Assembly: GCA_021154945.1 (NCBI GenBank)
Contig: JAJNQF010000396.1
Coordinates: 1 to 13,038, forward strand
Length of the DNA stretch: 13,038 bases
Source: Sphingomonas sp.
GTDB lineage: Bacteria; Pseudomonadota; Alphaproteobacteria; Sphingomonadales; Sphingomonadaceae
Direction of reading: 5' to 3'
The translations under genes and the position numbers were made by a program. Of this stretch, positions 6,364 to 13,038 are shown in pieces (positions within the stretch are counted from its first letter, which is position 1; every line of letters begins with the position of its first letter). The notes beneath the pieces were generated by a model. The model saw nothing but the letters and a program-made list of their open reading frames with translations. It had not been told where the DNA came from and made no database searches.

Positions 6364-6388
6364 CCGTCTGGAAACCGCTTCCTATAGG
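6360..6388 (+). promoter_or_regulatory. Sigma-70-type promoter of tRNA-Met
   Basis: TTGACC (6360-6365, five of six consensus) and TATAGG (6383-6388) are separated by exactly 17 nt. The tRNA starts about 41 nt after the -10 box. The -35 box overlaps the stop codon of the upstream gene. A small hairpin, AGGGAAG-AATG-CTTCCCT (6400-6417), lies in the 5' leader that would be trimmed from the tRNA precursor. Confidence 0.65.
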
Positions 6389-6429
6389 CCGCGCCTCGCA
6401 GGGAAGAATGCTTCCCTGACGGACGGTAC

Positions 6430-6506
6430 GGCGAAGTAGCTCAGTTGGTTAGAGCACGGGAATCATAATCCTGGGGTCGGGGGTTCAAGTCCCTCCTTCG
6501 CTACCA
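6430..6506 (+). tRNA. tRNA-Met (anticodon CAT), elongator type
   Basis: A complete 77-nt cloverleaf can be folded. The acceptor is GGCGAAG/CTTCGCT with a G1-U72 wobble. The D arm is GCTC...GAGC, the anticodon stem CGGGA/TCCTG has loop ATCATAA (anticodon CAT), and the T arm is GGGGG TTCAAGT CCCTC. A73 and CCA are encoded. The G1-U72 pair rather than a C1-A72 mismatch, and the absence of three consecutive G-C pairs in the anticodon stem, argue for elongator and not initiator tRNA. The alternative, a lysidine-modified tRNA-Ile2, is less likely given the overall sequence. A weak hairpin (GGCGC-AAG-GCGCC, 6517-6529) follows, without a T-run. Confidence 0.95.
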
Positions 6507-6687
6507 TTTCGGACCTGGCGCAAGGCGCCGCCGGCATATTACCCGCAGACCGACGCAAGCGATCACCAACTGCGGGAAACTCGTCTTCGCAATCGCAAAA
6601 TGCGCTTCTATTGCCTTGGGTTAATGGTCAGCCTGTGTGCCGTATTTCGAGCGCACGCGTCGGCCCGGCCTTACGGGAGATACGAGT

Positions 6688-9060
6688 ATGCGTGACAAAC
6701 GCCCTGATGGGATCGCCGATTATACGGGTCCGGCCGGCGGCTGGGGAGCGCTGAAAGCGGTCGCCGTCTCGCTGAAGGCGCAGCAGATCGTCGTGCGTGG
6801 CGGCCAGACTTTGCTCAAGTCGAACCAGCCGGACGGCTTCGATTGCCCGAGTTGCGCCTGGCCCGACCCGAAACATACCTCCTCGTTCGAATTCTGCGAG
6901 AATGGCGCGAAGGCCGTTGCGTGGGAATCCACCGCGAAGACGATCGGCGCGGAGTTCTTTGCCAAGCACAGCGTGTCGGACATCTGGAAGCAGAGCGATC
7001 ACTGGATCGAGGATCAGGGCCGCGTCACCGAGCCGCTCCGCTACAACGCCGCGACCGATCACTATGAGGTCGTGAGCTGGGACGAGGCGATGCGCGGGAT
7101 CGGTGCGGGCCTTGCCGCCGTGCCGGACCCGAACCAGGCGGAATTCTACACCTCGGGCCGCTGCTCGAACGAGGCGGCGTTCCTGTTCCAGCTGTTCGTC
7201 CGGATGTACGGCACCAACAACTTCCCCGACTGCTCGAACATGTGCCACGAGGCGACCTCGGTCGGGCTGCCGAAGTCGATCGGGATCGGCAAGGGCACCG
7301 TAAGCCTCGAGGATTTCGATCACGCCGACCTGATCCTGTCGATCGGCCACAACCCCGGCACCAACCATCCGCGGATGATGGCGACGTTGCGCGAAGTGTC
7401 GAAGCGCGGCGGCAAGATCATCGTCTTCAATCCGCTCAAGGAACGCTCGCTCGAACGCTTCGAATCGCCACAGTCGGTGGTCGAAATGGCGACGATGTCG
7501 GCCACCCCGATCGCCAGCAGCTATTACCAGGTAAAGGTCGGCGGGGACGCGGCGGCGCTGAAAGGCATTGCCAAGGCGCTGATCGCACTCGACGAGGCCG
7601 CGAAGGTGTCGGGTGGCGAGCCTGCGCTCGACCACGCGTTCATCGCCGAGCATACCGCCGGACTTGACGACTACATCGCCGACCTCGCGACCACCGAATG
7701 GGCGGACATCGAACGCTCCAGCGGGCTTTCGCGCACTGACCTGGAAGAGGTCGCACTTGCCTATTCGAAGTCGAAGGCGGCTATCTGTTGCTACGGCATG
7801 GGCGTCACGCAGCACCGCACCGGCACCACCAACGTCCAGCAGATCGCCAATCTGCTCCTCCTGCGTGGCAACATGGGCAAGCCGGGTGCGGGCATCTGTC
7901 CGCTGCGTGGCCACAGCAACGTGCAGGGCGACCGCACCGTCGGCATCACCGAGCGGCCGATGCCGATGCTGCTTGACAACATGCGCGACGTCTTCGGGTT
8001 CGAGCCACCGCGTGAGCACGGCCATTCGGTGGTCGAGAGCATCGCTGCGATGCGCGACGGCAAGGCCAAGGCGATCGTCTGCCTCGGCGGCAATCTTGCG
8101 ATCGCCTCGTCCGATCCGCAGGCCTGCGCGGAGGGCTTCCGCAACCTCGATCTTGCCGTGCACATCACCACCAAGCTCAATCGCACGATGCTGTTGATGG
8201 CGAAGTCGACCTATATCCTGCCGTGTCTTGGCCGGACCGAACTCGACATGCAGGCGACCGGCCAGCAGGCGGTGACGGTCGAGGATTCGATGTCGATGGT
8301 CCACGCCTCGCGCGGCTTCCTGATGCCGCCGGGCGAGAACGTGAAGTCGGAGATCTGGATCGTCGGTGAGATCGCCAAGGCGGCCTTCGCCGTCAAGGGC
8401 CGCGCGCCGATCGCAATCGACTGGGATGCCTATGTCGGCGACTACAGCCTGATCCGCGACAAGATCGAAGCGGTGTTCCCCGCGTTTGCCGATTACAACG
8501 CGCGCATCCGCAAGCCGGGCGGCTTCCACCTCCCGAATTCGGCGGCGATGCGTGAGTGGAAGACGGACAGCGGCAAGGCCAACTTCATTGTCACCCAGGG
8601 CGTGGAGAAGGACGAGAGCGCGGGCGATCCGACCGTCTTGCGGCTCACCACGCTGCGCGCGCATGACCAGTACAACACGACGGTCTACAGCCTCGACGAT
8701 CGCTATCGCGGGGTGTTCGGACGTCGCGACATCCTGTTCATGAACGAGCGCGACATGGCACGGCTGGGGCACAAGGAAGGCGACGTCGTCGATATCGCCA
8801 CCGCGCTTCAGTTCGCGCGGCCCGATCGCGTCGTCCAGAAGCTGATGCTGGTCCGCTATGCACTGCCCGATGGCTGCGTCGCGTCCTATTACCCCGAGAC
8901 CCAGCCGCTGATCGCACTCGAGGATCACGATCCACAGAGCTTCACGCCTTCCTACAAATCCATTCCGGTGACCGTCCGTCCCGCGGCGGCCGACATGGGT
9001 TCGGATCGCGGCGTGGTGCGTGCCGGGATCGTCGGCCAGAAAAGCAAAATTGACGCATGA
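6688..9060 (+). CDS. FdhF/YdeP-family molybdopterin oxidoreductase (formate dehydrogenase alpha-like), copy 1
   Basis: This 790-residue cytosolic protein belongs to the FdhF/YdeP branch of the molybdopterin (DMSO reductase) superfamily. The N-terminal region has CPSC (C53, C56) and then FEFC (C70). That is only three nearby cysteines, unlike the four that hold the Fe-S cluster in formate dehydrogenase H. The active-site segment NNFPDCSNMCHEATSVGLP aligns with the selenocysteine-His region of FdhF, placing C186-H187 at the Mo ligand position. Cofactor-binding stretches include SIGHNPGTNHPRMM, FNPLKERSLERFE, LRGNMGKPGAG, RGHSNVQGDRTVG, and the C-terminal LRAHDQYNTTVYS and GDVVDI. The ATG at 6688 follows GGGAGA by 7 nt. 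An in-frame GTG at 6637 lacks such a site. A 28-residue tail after VTVRP is absent from copy 2. The stop overlaps the FNT gene (ATGA). The substrate is unproven, with formate inferred from FNT and FdhD nearby. Confidence 0.92.
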   Translation: MRDKRPDGIADYTGPAGGWGALKAVAVSLKAQQIVVRGGQTLLKSNQPDGFDCPSCAWPDPKHTSSFEFCENGAKAVAWESTAKTIGAEFFAKHSVSDIWKQSDHWIEDQGRVTEPLRYNAATDHYEVVSWDEAMRGIGAGLAAVPDPNQAEFYTSGRCSNEAAFLFQLFVRMYGTNNFPDCSNMCHEATSVGLPKSIGIGKGTVSLEDFDHADLILSIGHNPGTNHPRMMATLREVSKRGGKIIVFNPLKERSLERFESPQSVVEMATMSATPIASSYYQVKVGGDAAALKGIAKALIALDEAAKVSGGEPALDHAFIAEHTAGLDDYIADLATTEWADIERSSGLSRTDLEEVALAYSKSKAAICCYGMGVTQHRTGTTNVQQIANLLLLRGNMGKPGAGICPLRGHSNVQGDRTVGITERPMPMLLDNMRDVFGFEPPREHGHSVVESIAAMRDGKAKAIVCLGGNLAIASSDPQACAEGFRNLDLAVHITTKLNRTMLLMAKSTYILPCLGRTELDMQATGQQAVTVEDSMSMVHASRGFLMPPGENVKSEIWIVGEIAKAAFAVKGRAPIAIDWDAYVGDYSLIRDKIEAVFPAFADYNARIRKPGGFHLPNSAAMREWKTDSGKANFIVTQGVEKDESAGDPTVLRLTTLRAHDQYNTTVYSLDDRYRGVFGRRDILFMNERDMARLGHKEGDVVDIATALQFARPDRVVQKLMLVRYALPDGCVASYYPETQPLIALEDHDPQSFTPSYKSIPVTVRPAAADMGSDRGVVRAGIVGQKSKIDA

Positions 9061-9845
9061 GCACCGGTTACACGTCGACGATCGACACCTACGCTACCCT
9101 CGCCGCGACCAAGGCGGAGGCGCTGCGGCGCTCTCCGGCAGGGTTCTTCGCCGGCGCGATCCTTGCGGGCACGTATATCGGCATCGCGATGATCCTCGCG
9201 CTCAGCACCGGGTCGGGGCTCGAACCGGGCGTGCGCCCGCTGGTGATGGGGGCGACCTTCGGGTTGGGGCTGATCCTGACCGTGTTCGCGGGCGCCGAAC
9301 TCTTCACCGGCTATGTGATGTATCTTGGCTTCGGTCTGGCCAAGCGAACGATCACCGTCGCGGACGCGGTGAAGCTGACCGTCGTCGTCTGGATCGGTAA
9401 TCTCGTCGGCGGTGTGGTGCTGTCGCTCGTGTTCGCGGCGGGCGGGGGCGGCGCGATCTTCGCCAACGCCGATGCGATGTTCCATGGCTATGTCCAGCAC
9501 AAGGTGTCCGTCGATGCGACCGCGCTGCTGGCACGTGCCATCCTCTGCAACTGGCTCGTCTGCCTCGCGATCTGGACGGCGGCCCGCATGACCGGCGATG
9601 CCGCCAAGTGCATCGGCATGGCCTGGATCCTGTTGGCCTTCGTAGCGGCCGGGTTCGAGCACTCGGTCGCCAACATGACCGCACTGACGCTCGGGCTGCT
9701 CGTCCCGAACGCTTCGATCGATATTGCGGGCGTGATCCGCAACCTCGCGATCGTCAGCCTCGGCAACATCATCGGCGGGCTGGTGTTCGTCGTCGGGGGC
9801 TATCTCGTTGCGGCCAAGACCGATGTCGTGACGGCCACCAAGTGA
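9057..9845 (+). CDS. Formate/nitrite transporter (FNT) family channel
   Basis: This 262-residue membrane protein has six hydrophobic segments, the FNT count. Family hallmarks are FAGAILAGTYIGIAM (about 31-45), FAGAELFTGYVM (77-88), ILCNWLVCLAIW (162-173) and AGFEHSVANM (198-207), which holds the central pore His (H202), then GNIIGG near the last segment. FNT pentamers pass monovalent anions or acids such as formate, nitrite or hydrosulfide. I cannot choose FocA from NirC by sequence alone. The ATG overlaps the stop of the FdhF-like gene, so channel and oxidoreductase are translationally coupled, which favours formate or a related substrate. A strong hairpin begins 7 nt after the stop. Confidence 0.93.
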   Translation: MSTGYTSTIDTYATLAATKAEALRRSPAGFFAGAILAGTYIGIAMILALSTGSGLEPGVRPLVMGATFGLGLILTVFAGAELFTGYVMYLGFGLAKRTITVADAVKLTVVVWIGNLVGGVVLSLVFAAGGGGAIFANADAMFHGYVQHKVSVDATALLARAILCNWLVCLAIWTAARMTGDAAKCIGMAWILLAFVAAGFEHSVANMTALTLGLLVPNASIDIAGVIRNLAIVSLGNIIGGLVFVVGGYLVAAKTDVVTATK

Positions 9846-9851
9846 CGCCTG

Positions 9852-9886
9852 CTTCGACTAGCCGCATCGTCTGCGGCTAGTCGAAG
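9852..9886. terminator. Bidirectional hairpin between FNT and fdhD, containing the fdhD stop
   Basis: CTTCGACTAGCCGCA and TGCGGCTAGTCGAAG form a perfect 15-bp stem with loop TCGTC. It lies between the convergent FNT and fdhD genes. The minus-strand fdhD stop codon (TAG, 9879-9877) is inside the right arm, so the last codons of fdhD (KVFD) form part of the stem. No T-run is obvious on either side. Confidence 0.8.
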
Positions 9887-10668
9887 ACCTTCCAGGGATC
9901 GTTCACCACCAGGATCGCGTCGCTGCGGGCGAGGGCGAGCAGCGTCAGGCCCTGCGCACGCGCGTGATCGATCGCGAGACTGGTCGGTGCGGAGATCCCG
10001 ACCAGCATCGGCACGCCGGCGATCAACGCCTTGTCGACCATCTCGAAGCTGATCCGCGACGTGACGAGAATGAATCCGTCGATCGCTTGGCCTTTTATCG
10101 CCAGTCCTCCGACCAGCTTGTCGAGCGCGTTGTGGCGACCGACGTCCTCATAGGCGGCAACGACCTGGCCTTCACGATCGCATGCCGCTGCCGCGTGAAT
10201 GGCGCCCGTGGCGGCGTTGAGCGGCTGGTGCGCGCGCAAGCCACCGAGTGCGGCAAACAACGCGCTTACAGGCGTGTCGGGCTTCGGTGGCGTTCGAGGG
10301 ACAGGTTTGCGGAGTTGTTCGAGCCCGGATATCCCGCACAGTCCGCAACTCGTGTCGCTGGTCCGATGGCGGACACGGTCGTGAATGCGCCCCTTGCAGC
10401 GCTCGGACAGGCCGACGCGGACGATCCAGCCCGCCTCGGCCTCGAACACGTCGATGTCGCGCACGTCGTCGGCGCTGTCGGCCAGCCGCTCGGTCAGCAG
10501 GAATCCGGTCGTGAACTCGGGCAGGTCGGCGGGCGTCATCATCATCACCGCATAGCCGAGCCCGTCGATCTCGATCGCGACGGGCACCTCGATCGCGATC
10601 GTTCGCTCTCCGACCATGACCGAATTAGGGCGAAGGATCTTGATCGGCAATGTGCGAGAGGTCGTCAT
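9877..10668 (-). CDS. fdhD: FdhD, formate dehydrogenase sulfurtransferase accessory protein
   Basis: The product is 263 residues, the normal length. FdhD passes sulfur from a cysteine desulfurase to the molybdenum cofactor, which formate dehydrogenases need for activity. The essential cysteine loop TSCGLCGI (C108, C111) is intact. Other family motifs are DLPEFTTGFLLTE (49-61), AAYEDVGRHNALDKL (171-185), TSRISFEMVDKA and ISAPTSLAIDHARAQGLTLLA. The ATG at 10668 overlaps the mobA stop (ATGA on the minus strand). An upstream extension in this frame runs antisense-like through mobA and is not real. It is the last gene of the minus-strand operon FdhF2-mobA-fdhD. Its presence supports a sulfido-Mo, formate dehydrogenase-like cofactor in one or both neighbouring oxidoreductases. 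Confidence 0.95.
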   Translation of the reverse strand: MTTSRTLPIKILRPNSVMVGERTIAIEVPVAIEIDGLGYAVMMMTPADLPEFTTGFLLTERLADSADDVRDIDVFEAEAGWIVRVGLSERCKGRIHDRVRHRTSDTSCGLCGISGLEQLRKPVPRTPPKPDTPVSALFAALGGLRAHQPLNAATGAIHAAAACDREGQVVAAYEDVGRHNALDKLVGGLAIKGQAIDGFILVTSRISFEMVDKALIAGVPMLVGISAPTSLAIDHARAQGLTLLALARSDAILVVNDPWKVFD

Positions 10669-11180
10669 AGGGCGGCGATGTCTTCCGGCGTATTGATGTT
10701 GGGGATCGGCGCTGGCGCCGCGATCGGCACGGCGCCGATTGCCTCCGCCCAACCGCGAACCGAACGGCGTGGCGATGCCGCGATATGCTCGAGCAGAGCC
10801 TCCATCGACGCGGTGTTCCAGTGGCCGAGCACCGGCGCATCCGGGCAATAGGCGGGCGCTCCTCGTGCGAGCGCTGCCAGCAACCCGTCGGGGAGAACCG
10901 GCATGTCGCATGCGATCGTCAGGACCGACGTGAAGCCCCGTTCGCGGGCATAGGACAACGCGCCGGCAATCCCGCCCAAAGGGCCGAGATCGGGGCCGGG
11001 GAGGTCGGCGATCGGGCCGTCTCTGCCGACGATAACCGCCGTTTCGACGTACGGCACCAGCAGGTCCCTCGCATGCTCGGACAGCATACGCCCTTCAAAC
11101 ATCGCTAGTGCCTTGTCCGAACCGAACCGGGACGACCGCCCGCCAGCCAATACGACGCCGAGGATATTCGTATCGGTCAG
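10665..11180 (-). CDS. mobA: Molybdenum cofactor guanylyltransferase MobA, CTG start
   Basis: This enzyme joins GMP to molybdopterin to give the guanine dinucleotide cofactor used by formate dehydrogenase-type enzymes. The product is 171 residues, slightly short for the family (about 190-200). Motifs in order are the nucleotide-binding loop VVLAGGRSSRFGSDKAL (9-25), GPLGGIAGAL (66-75), the metal-binding D92 in ACDMPVLP, and the C-terminal NINTPEDI (161-168). No ATG, GTG or TTG lies in frame close upstream of the nucleotide loop. The best start is the CTG at 11180, whose bases overlap the TGA of the preceding oxidoreductase gene (CTGA), mirroring the ATGA junction to fdhD. GAGAAG lies about 5 nt before it. 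A TTG within the loop itself (codon 11) would destroy the fold. Confidence 0.88.
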   Translation of the reverse strand: MTDTNILGVVLAGGRSSRFGSDKALAMFEGRMLSEHARDLLVPYVETAVIVGRDGPIADLPGPDLGPLGGIAGALSYARERGFTSVLTIACDMPVLPDGLLAALARGAPAYCPDAPVLGHWNTASMEALLEHIAASPRRSVRGWAEAIGAVPIAAPAPIPNINTPEDIAAL

Positions 11181-13038
11181 CGCGTCTTCTCGATACGTAC
11201 CGGGACCGATTTCGCCGCCGGAACATGGCTTTCGCGGGCGTGGTGCGCGACCGGCATGAGCAGGTTGCTCTCGGGATAATAGGCCCCCACGCAGCCCTCG
11301 GGGATCGAGTATTCGACCACGCGCAGCTTGTTGAGGCGGCGATCCGAATTGCCGCCCGCATCGCCGACCAGGTCGACGTCGTCGCCGTCGGTGATCCCCA
11401 TCCGGATCATGTCGCTGCGGTTCATGAACACGATGTCGCGCGTACCCTTCACACCGCGGAAGCGGTCGTGATAGCCGTAGACGGTCGTGTTGAACTGATC
11501 GTTCGATCGTAGTGTCATCAGGCGGAAGCGGCCCTCCGCCTCCTCGAACCCGGTGACGTTGAGGGATTGCGGCACGTTGATCTCCGCCTTGCCGCTCTCG
11601 GTCTTCCACTCGCGGTGCGCTGCGGGCACGCCCTTCCAGAAGCCGCCGGGCGTGAACATCTTCGCGTTAAAGTCTTTGAACAGCTCCGGATACGTCACTT
11701 CGATCGCATCGCGAACGCGCGCATAATCGCGCACCCACGCATCCCAGTCGAGCTTCGGATTGGGCGCCAGCGTCGCCTTGGCGATCCCCGCGACGATCGC
11801 CGGCTCGGACAGCAGCGTTTCGGCCGCCGGCGTGGCCTTGCCCTTCGAACCATAGATCTGGCTGAACGAATCCTCGATCGATACGCTCTGCGGCCCGGTC
11901 CCCTGCATATCCGTCTCGATCCGGCCGAGACAGGGGAGCAGGTACGAGGTCCTACCGGGCAACAGGTGCGAGCGGTTGAGCTTGGTCGCGATATGGACCG
12001 TCAAGTCGAGGCCGCGCCATTTCGGCTCCATCCGCGCATGATCCGGGATCGCGCGGACGAAGTTGCCGCCGAGGCCGATGAAGGCCTGTGCACTGCCGTC
12101 GAGGACCGCTTCGCACGCCTCGACCGTGTCCCAGCCCTTCTCGCGCGGGGGCTCGAAGCCATATTGCTCGGCAAGCTTGTCGAGCGGGGCGAGTTCGGGC
12201 TTTTCGGTGATGCCGACGGTACGTTGGCCTTGCACGTTCGAGTGACCGCGGACCGGGCCCATGCCGGCGCCGGGCTTGCCGATGTTGCCGCGGAGCAGCA
12301 TCAGGTTGACGACCATGTGGACGTTGTCGATCCCGCCGACATGCTGGGTCAGGCCCATGCCGTACACCGCGATGACCGCCTTTGACTTGGCGTAGACCTT
12401 GGCGGCCGCCTCGATCTCGGCGCGAGTGAGGCCGCTCTCATGCTCGATCACCGACCATTCGGTCTTGCGCGCGACGTCGGCGAACGCATCGAAGCCGGTC
12501 GTGTGCTCGGCGAGGAACGCATGATCCAGCACGCGCAGGCCGTCGATCCGCTGGGCGTGGTCGTCGGCCTCAATCAGGTATTTGCAAATGCCCATGATCG
12601 CGCCGACGTCGCCGCCGGTCTTGACCTGATGATATTGCGAGGCGATCGGCGTCGACTTGCCCGTCACCATCTCGATCGGGTTCTGCGGATCCTGGAATTT
12701 CTCCAGCCCGCGCTCCTTAAGCGGATTGAACACGACGATCTCGACACCGCGCTTCGCACAATCGCGCAAGGGGTGCAGGAACCGCGGGCTGTTCACGCCC
12801 GGATTCTGCCCGAAGTAGAAGATCGCGTCGCATTTCTCGTAGTCGGAGAGATGGATGGTGCCGACCGCCGAGCCGATCGCGGACTTTAGCCCGACCGAGG
12901 TCGTCTCGTGGCACATGTTCGAGCTGTCGGGCAGGTTCTGGCTGCCGTACATCCGCGCCATCAGGCTGTACATGTACGAGGTCTCGAGGCTCGCGCGACC
13001 CGAGGCGTAGAAGATGACCTTGGTCGGGTCATAGGTCT
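11177..13038 (-). CDS. FdhF/YdeP-family molybdopterin oxidoreductase, copy 2, N-terminus outside window
   Basis: 619 residues are visible. The frame stays open to the window edge, beginning TYDPTKVIFYASGRASLETSY, so the gene continues beyond 13038 and the Fe-S cysteine region is not seen. It is clearly paralogous to copy 1. The active-site segment PDSSNMCHETTSVGLK has the same Cys-His pair. Also shared are FGQNPGVNSPRF, FNPLKERGLEKFQDPQ, LRGNIGKPGAGMGPVRGHSNVQG, FEPPRE, LPCLGRIETDMQGTGPQSVSIEDS, and the C-terminal LRSNDQFNTTVYG and GDDVDL. It differs at many other positions, so this is an old duplication or separate acquisition. Two cysteines near the active site of copy 1 (C159, C182) are Ala and Ser here. 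Its stop overlaps the mobA CTG start, so it heads the minus-strand operon as far as can be seen. The substrate is unknown. Confidence 0.92.
   Translation of the reverse strand, partial: TYDPTKVIFYASGRASLETSYMYSLMARMYGSQNLPDSSNMCHETTSVGLKSAIGSAVGTIHLSDYEKCDAIFYFGQNPGVNSPRFLHPLRDCAKRGVEIVVFNPLKERGLEKFQDPQNPIEMVTGKSTPIASQYHQVKTGGDVGAIMGICKYLIEADDHAQRIDGLRVLDHAFLAEHTTGFDAFADVARKTEWSVIEHESGLTRAEIEAAAKVYAKSKAVIAVYGMGLTQHVGGIDNVHMVVNLMLLRGNIGKPGAGMGPVRGHSNVQGQRTVGITEKPELAPLDKLAEQYGFEPPREKGWDTVEACEAVLDGSAQAFIGLGGNFVRAIPDHARMEPKWRGLDLTVHIATKLNRSHLLPGRTSYLLPCLGRIETDMQGTGPQSVSIEDSFSQIYGSKGKATPAAETLLSEPAIVAGIAKATLAPNPKLDWDAWVRDYARVRDAIEVTYPELFKDFNAKMFTPGGFWKGVPAAHREWKTESGKAEINVPQSLNVTGFEEAEGRFRLMTLRSNDQFNTTVYGYHDRFRGVKGTRDIVFMNRSDMIRMGITDGDDVDLVGDAGGNSDRRLNKLRVVEYSIPEGCVGAYYPESNLLMPVAHHARESHVPAAKSVPVRIEKTR

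Noticed and set aside
6637..6687. GTG start 17 codons upstream of the FdhF1 ATG
   Set aside because: It has no ribosome site, whereas the ATG at 6688 has GGGAGA at good spacing. The extra residues do not resemble the family N-terminus.
6507..6687. Possible attachment-site or island boundary at the tRNA 3' end
   Set aside because: I found no repeat of the tRNA 3' end elsewhere in the window and no integrase, so tRNA-linked integration is unsupported here.
6628..8928. A very long minus-strand open frame (about 766 codons) opposite FdhF1
   Set aside because: It is antisense to a clearly conserved gene, lacks any recognisable family, and is rich in Arg/His/Asp as expected from a shadow frame in GC-rich DNA.

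Overview
The window is GC-rich, dense DNA from an alphaproteobacterium, probably Sphingomonadales. I infer this from high-GC codon use, GTG/TTG/CTG starts, a DUF3072 protein, an elongator tRNA-Met of alphaproteobacterial type (G1-U72 acceptor), and several REP-like palindromes of the kind common in sphingomonad genomes. The genus is inference, since no marker gene settles it.

Layout. (1) Positions 1-1526, plus strand: the 3' end of a cytochrome c maturation operon, ccmG (5' truncated), ccmH and ccmI, with overlapping stop/start codons. A paired palindromic repeat lies in frame inside the ccmH signal-peptide region. (2) 1528-1559: a strong hairpin between convergent genes. (3) 1568-2943, minus strand: ald (alanine dehydrogenase) followed by a small DUF3072 gene. 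(4) 3071-3511, plus strand: a divergent Lrp/AsnC regulator. The shared intergenic region carries an iterated CGTTTGC/GATAC motif that may be its operator. (5) 3684-5653, plus strand: a 13-codon leader ORF overlapping kup, a potassium transporter. (6) 5721-6363: a large paired palindrome whose right arm appears to supply the ribosome-binding site of a 2'-5' RNA ligase-like (2H phosphoesterase) gene. (7) 6360-6506: a good promoter and tRNA-Met(CAT).

(8) 6688-13038 is a molybdenum-enzyme island. On the plus strand an FdhF/YdeP-type molybdopterin oxidoreductase (called FdhF1 here) is coupled by an ATGA overlap to a formate/nitrite transporter (FNT) channel. On the minus strand, converging on it, a second diverged FdhF/YdeP paralogue (FdhF2, N-terminus outside the window) is followed by mobA and fdhD, again with overlapping junctions. 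The two operons meet at a 35-nt hairpin that contains the fdhD stop codon. Both catalytic subunits keep a Cys-His pair at the position of the selenocysteine-His of formate dehydrogenase H. MobA would make the guanylylated cofactor, FdhD would sulfurate it, and the FNT channel would move formate or a similar small anion. No electron-transfer (beta/gamma) subunit is visible, so the acceptor is unknown.

The most notable points are the REP pair translated within ccmH, the twin FdhF/FNT/MobA/FdhD island, the probable CTG start of mobA, and the leader peptide before kup. No gene-free stretch exceeds about 210 bases. I saw no CRISPR array, insertion sequence, integrase or replication origin.
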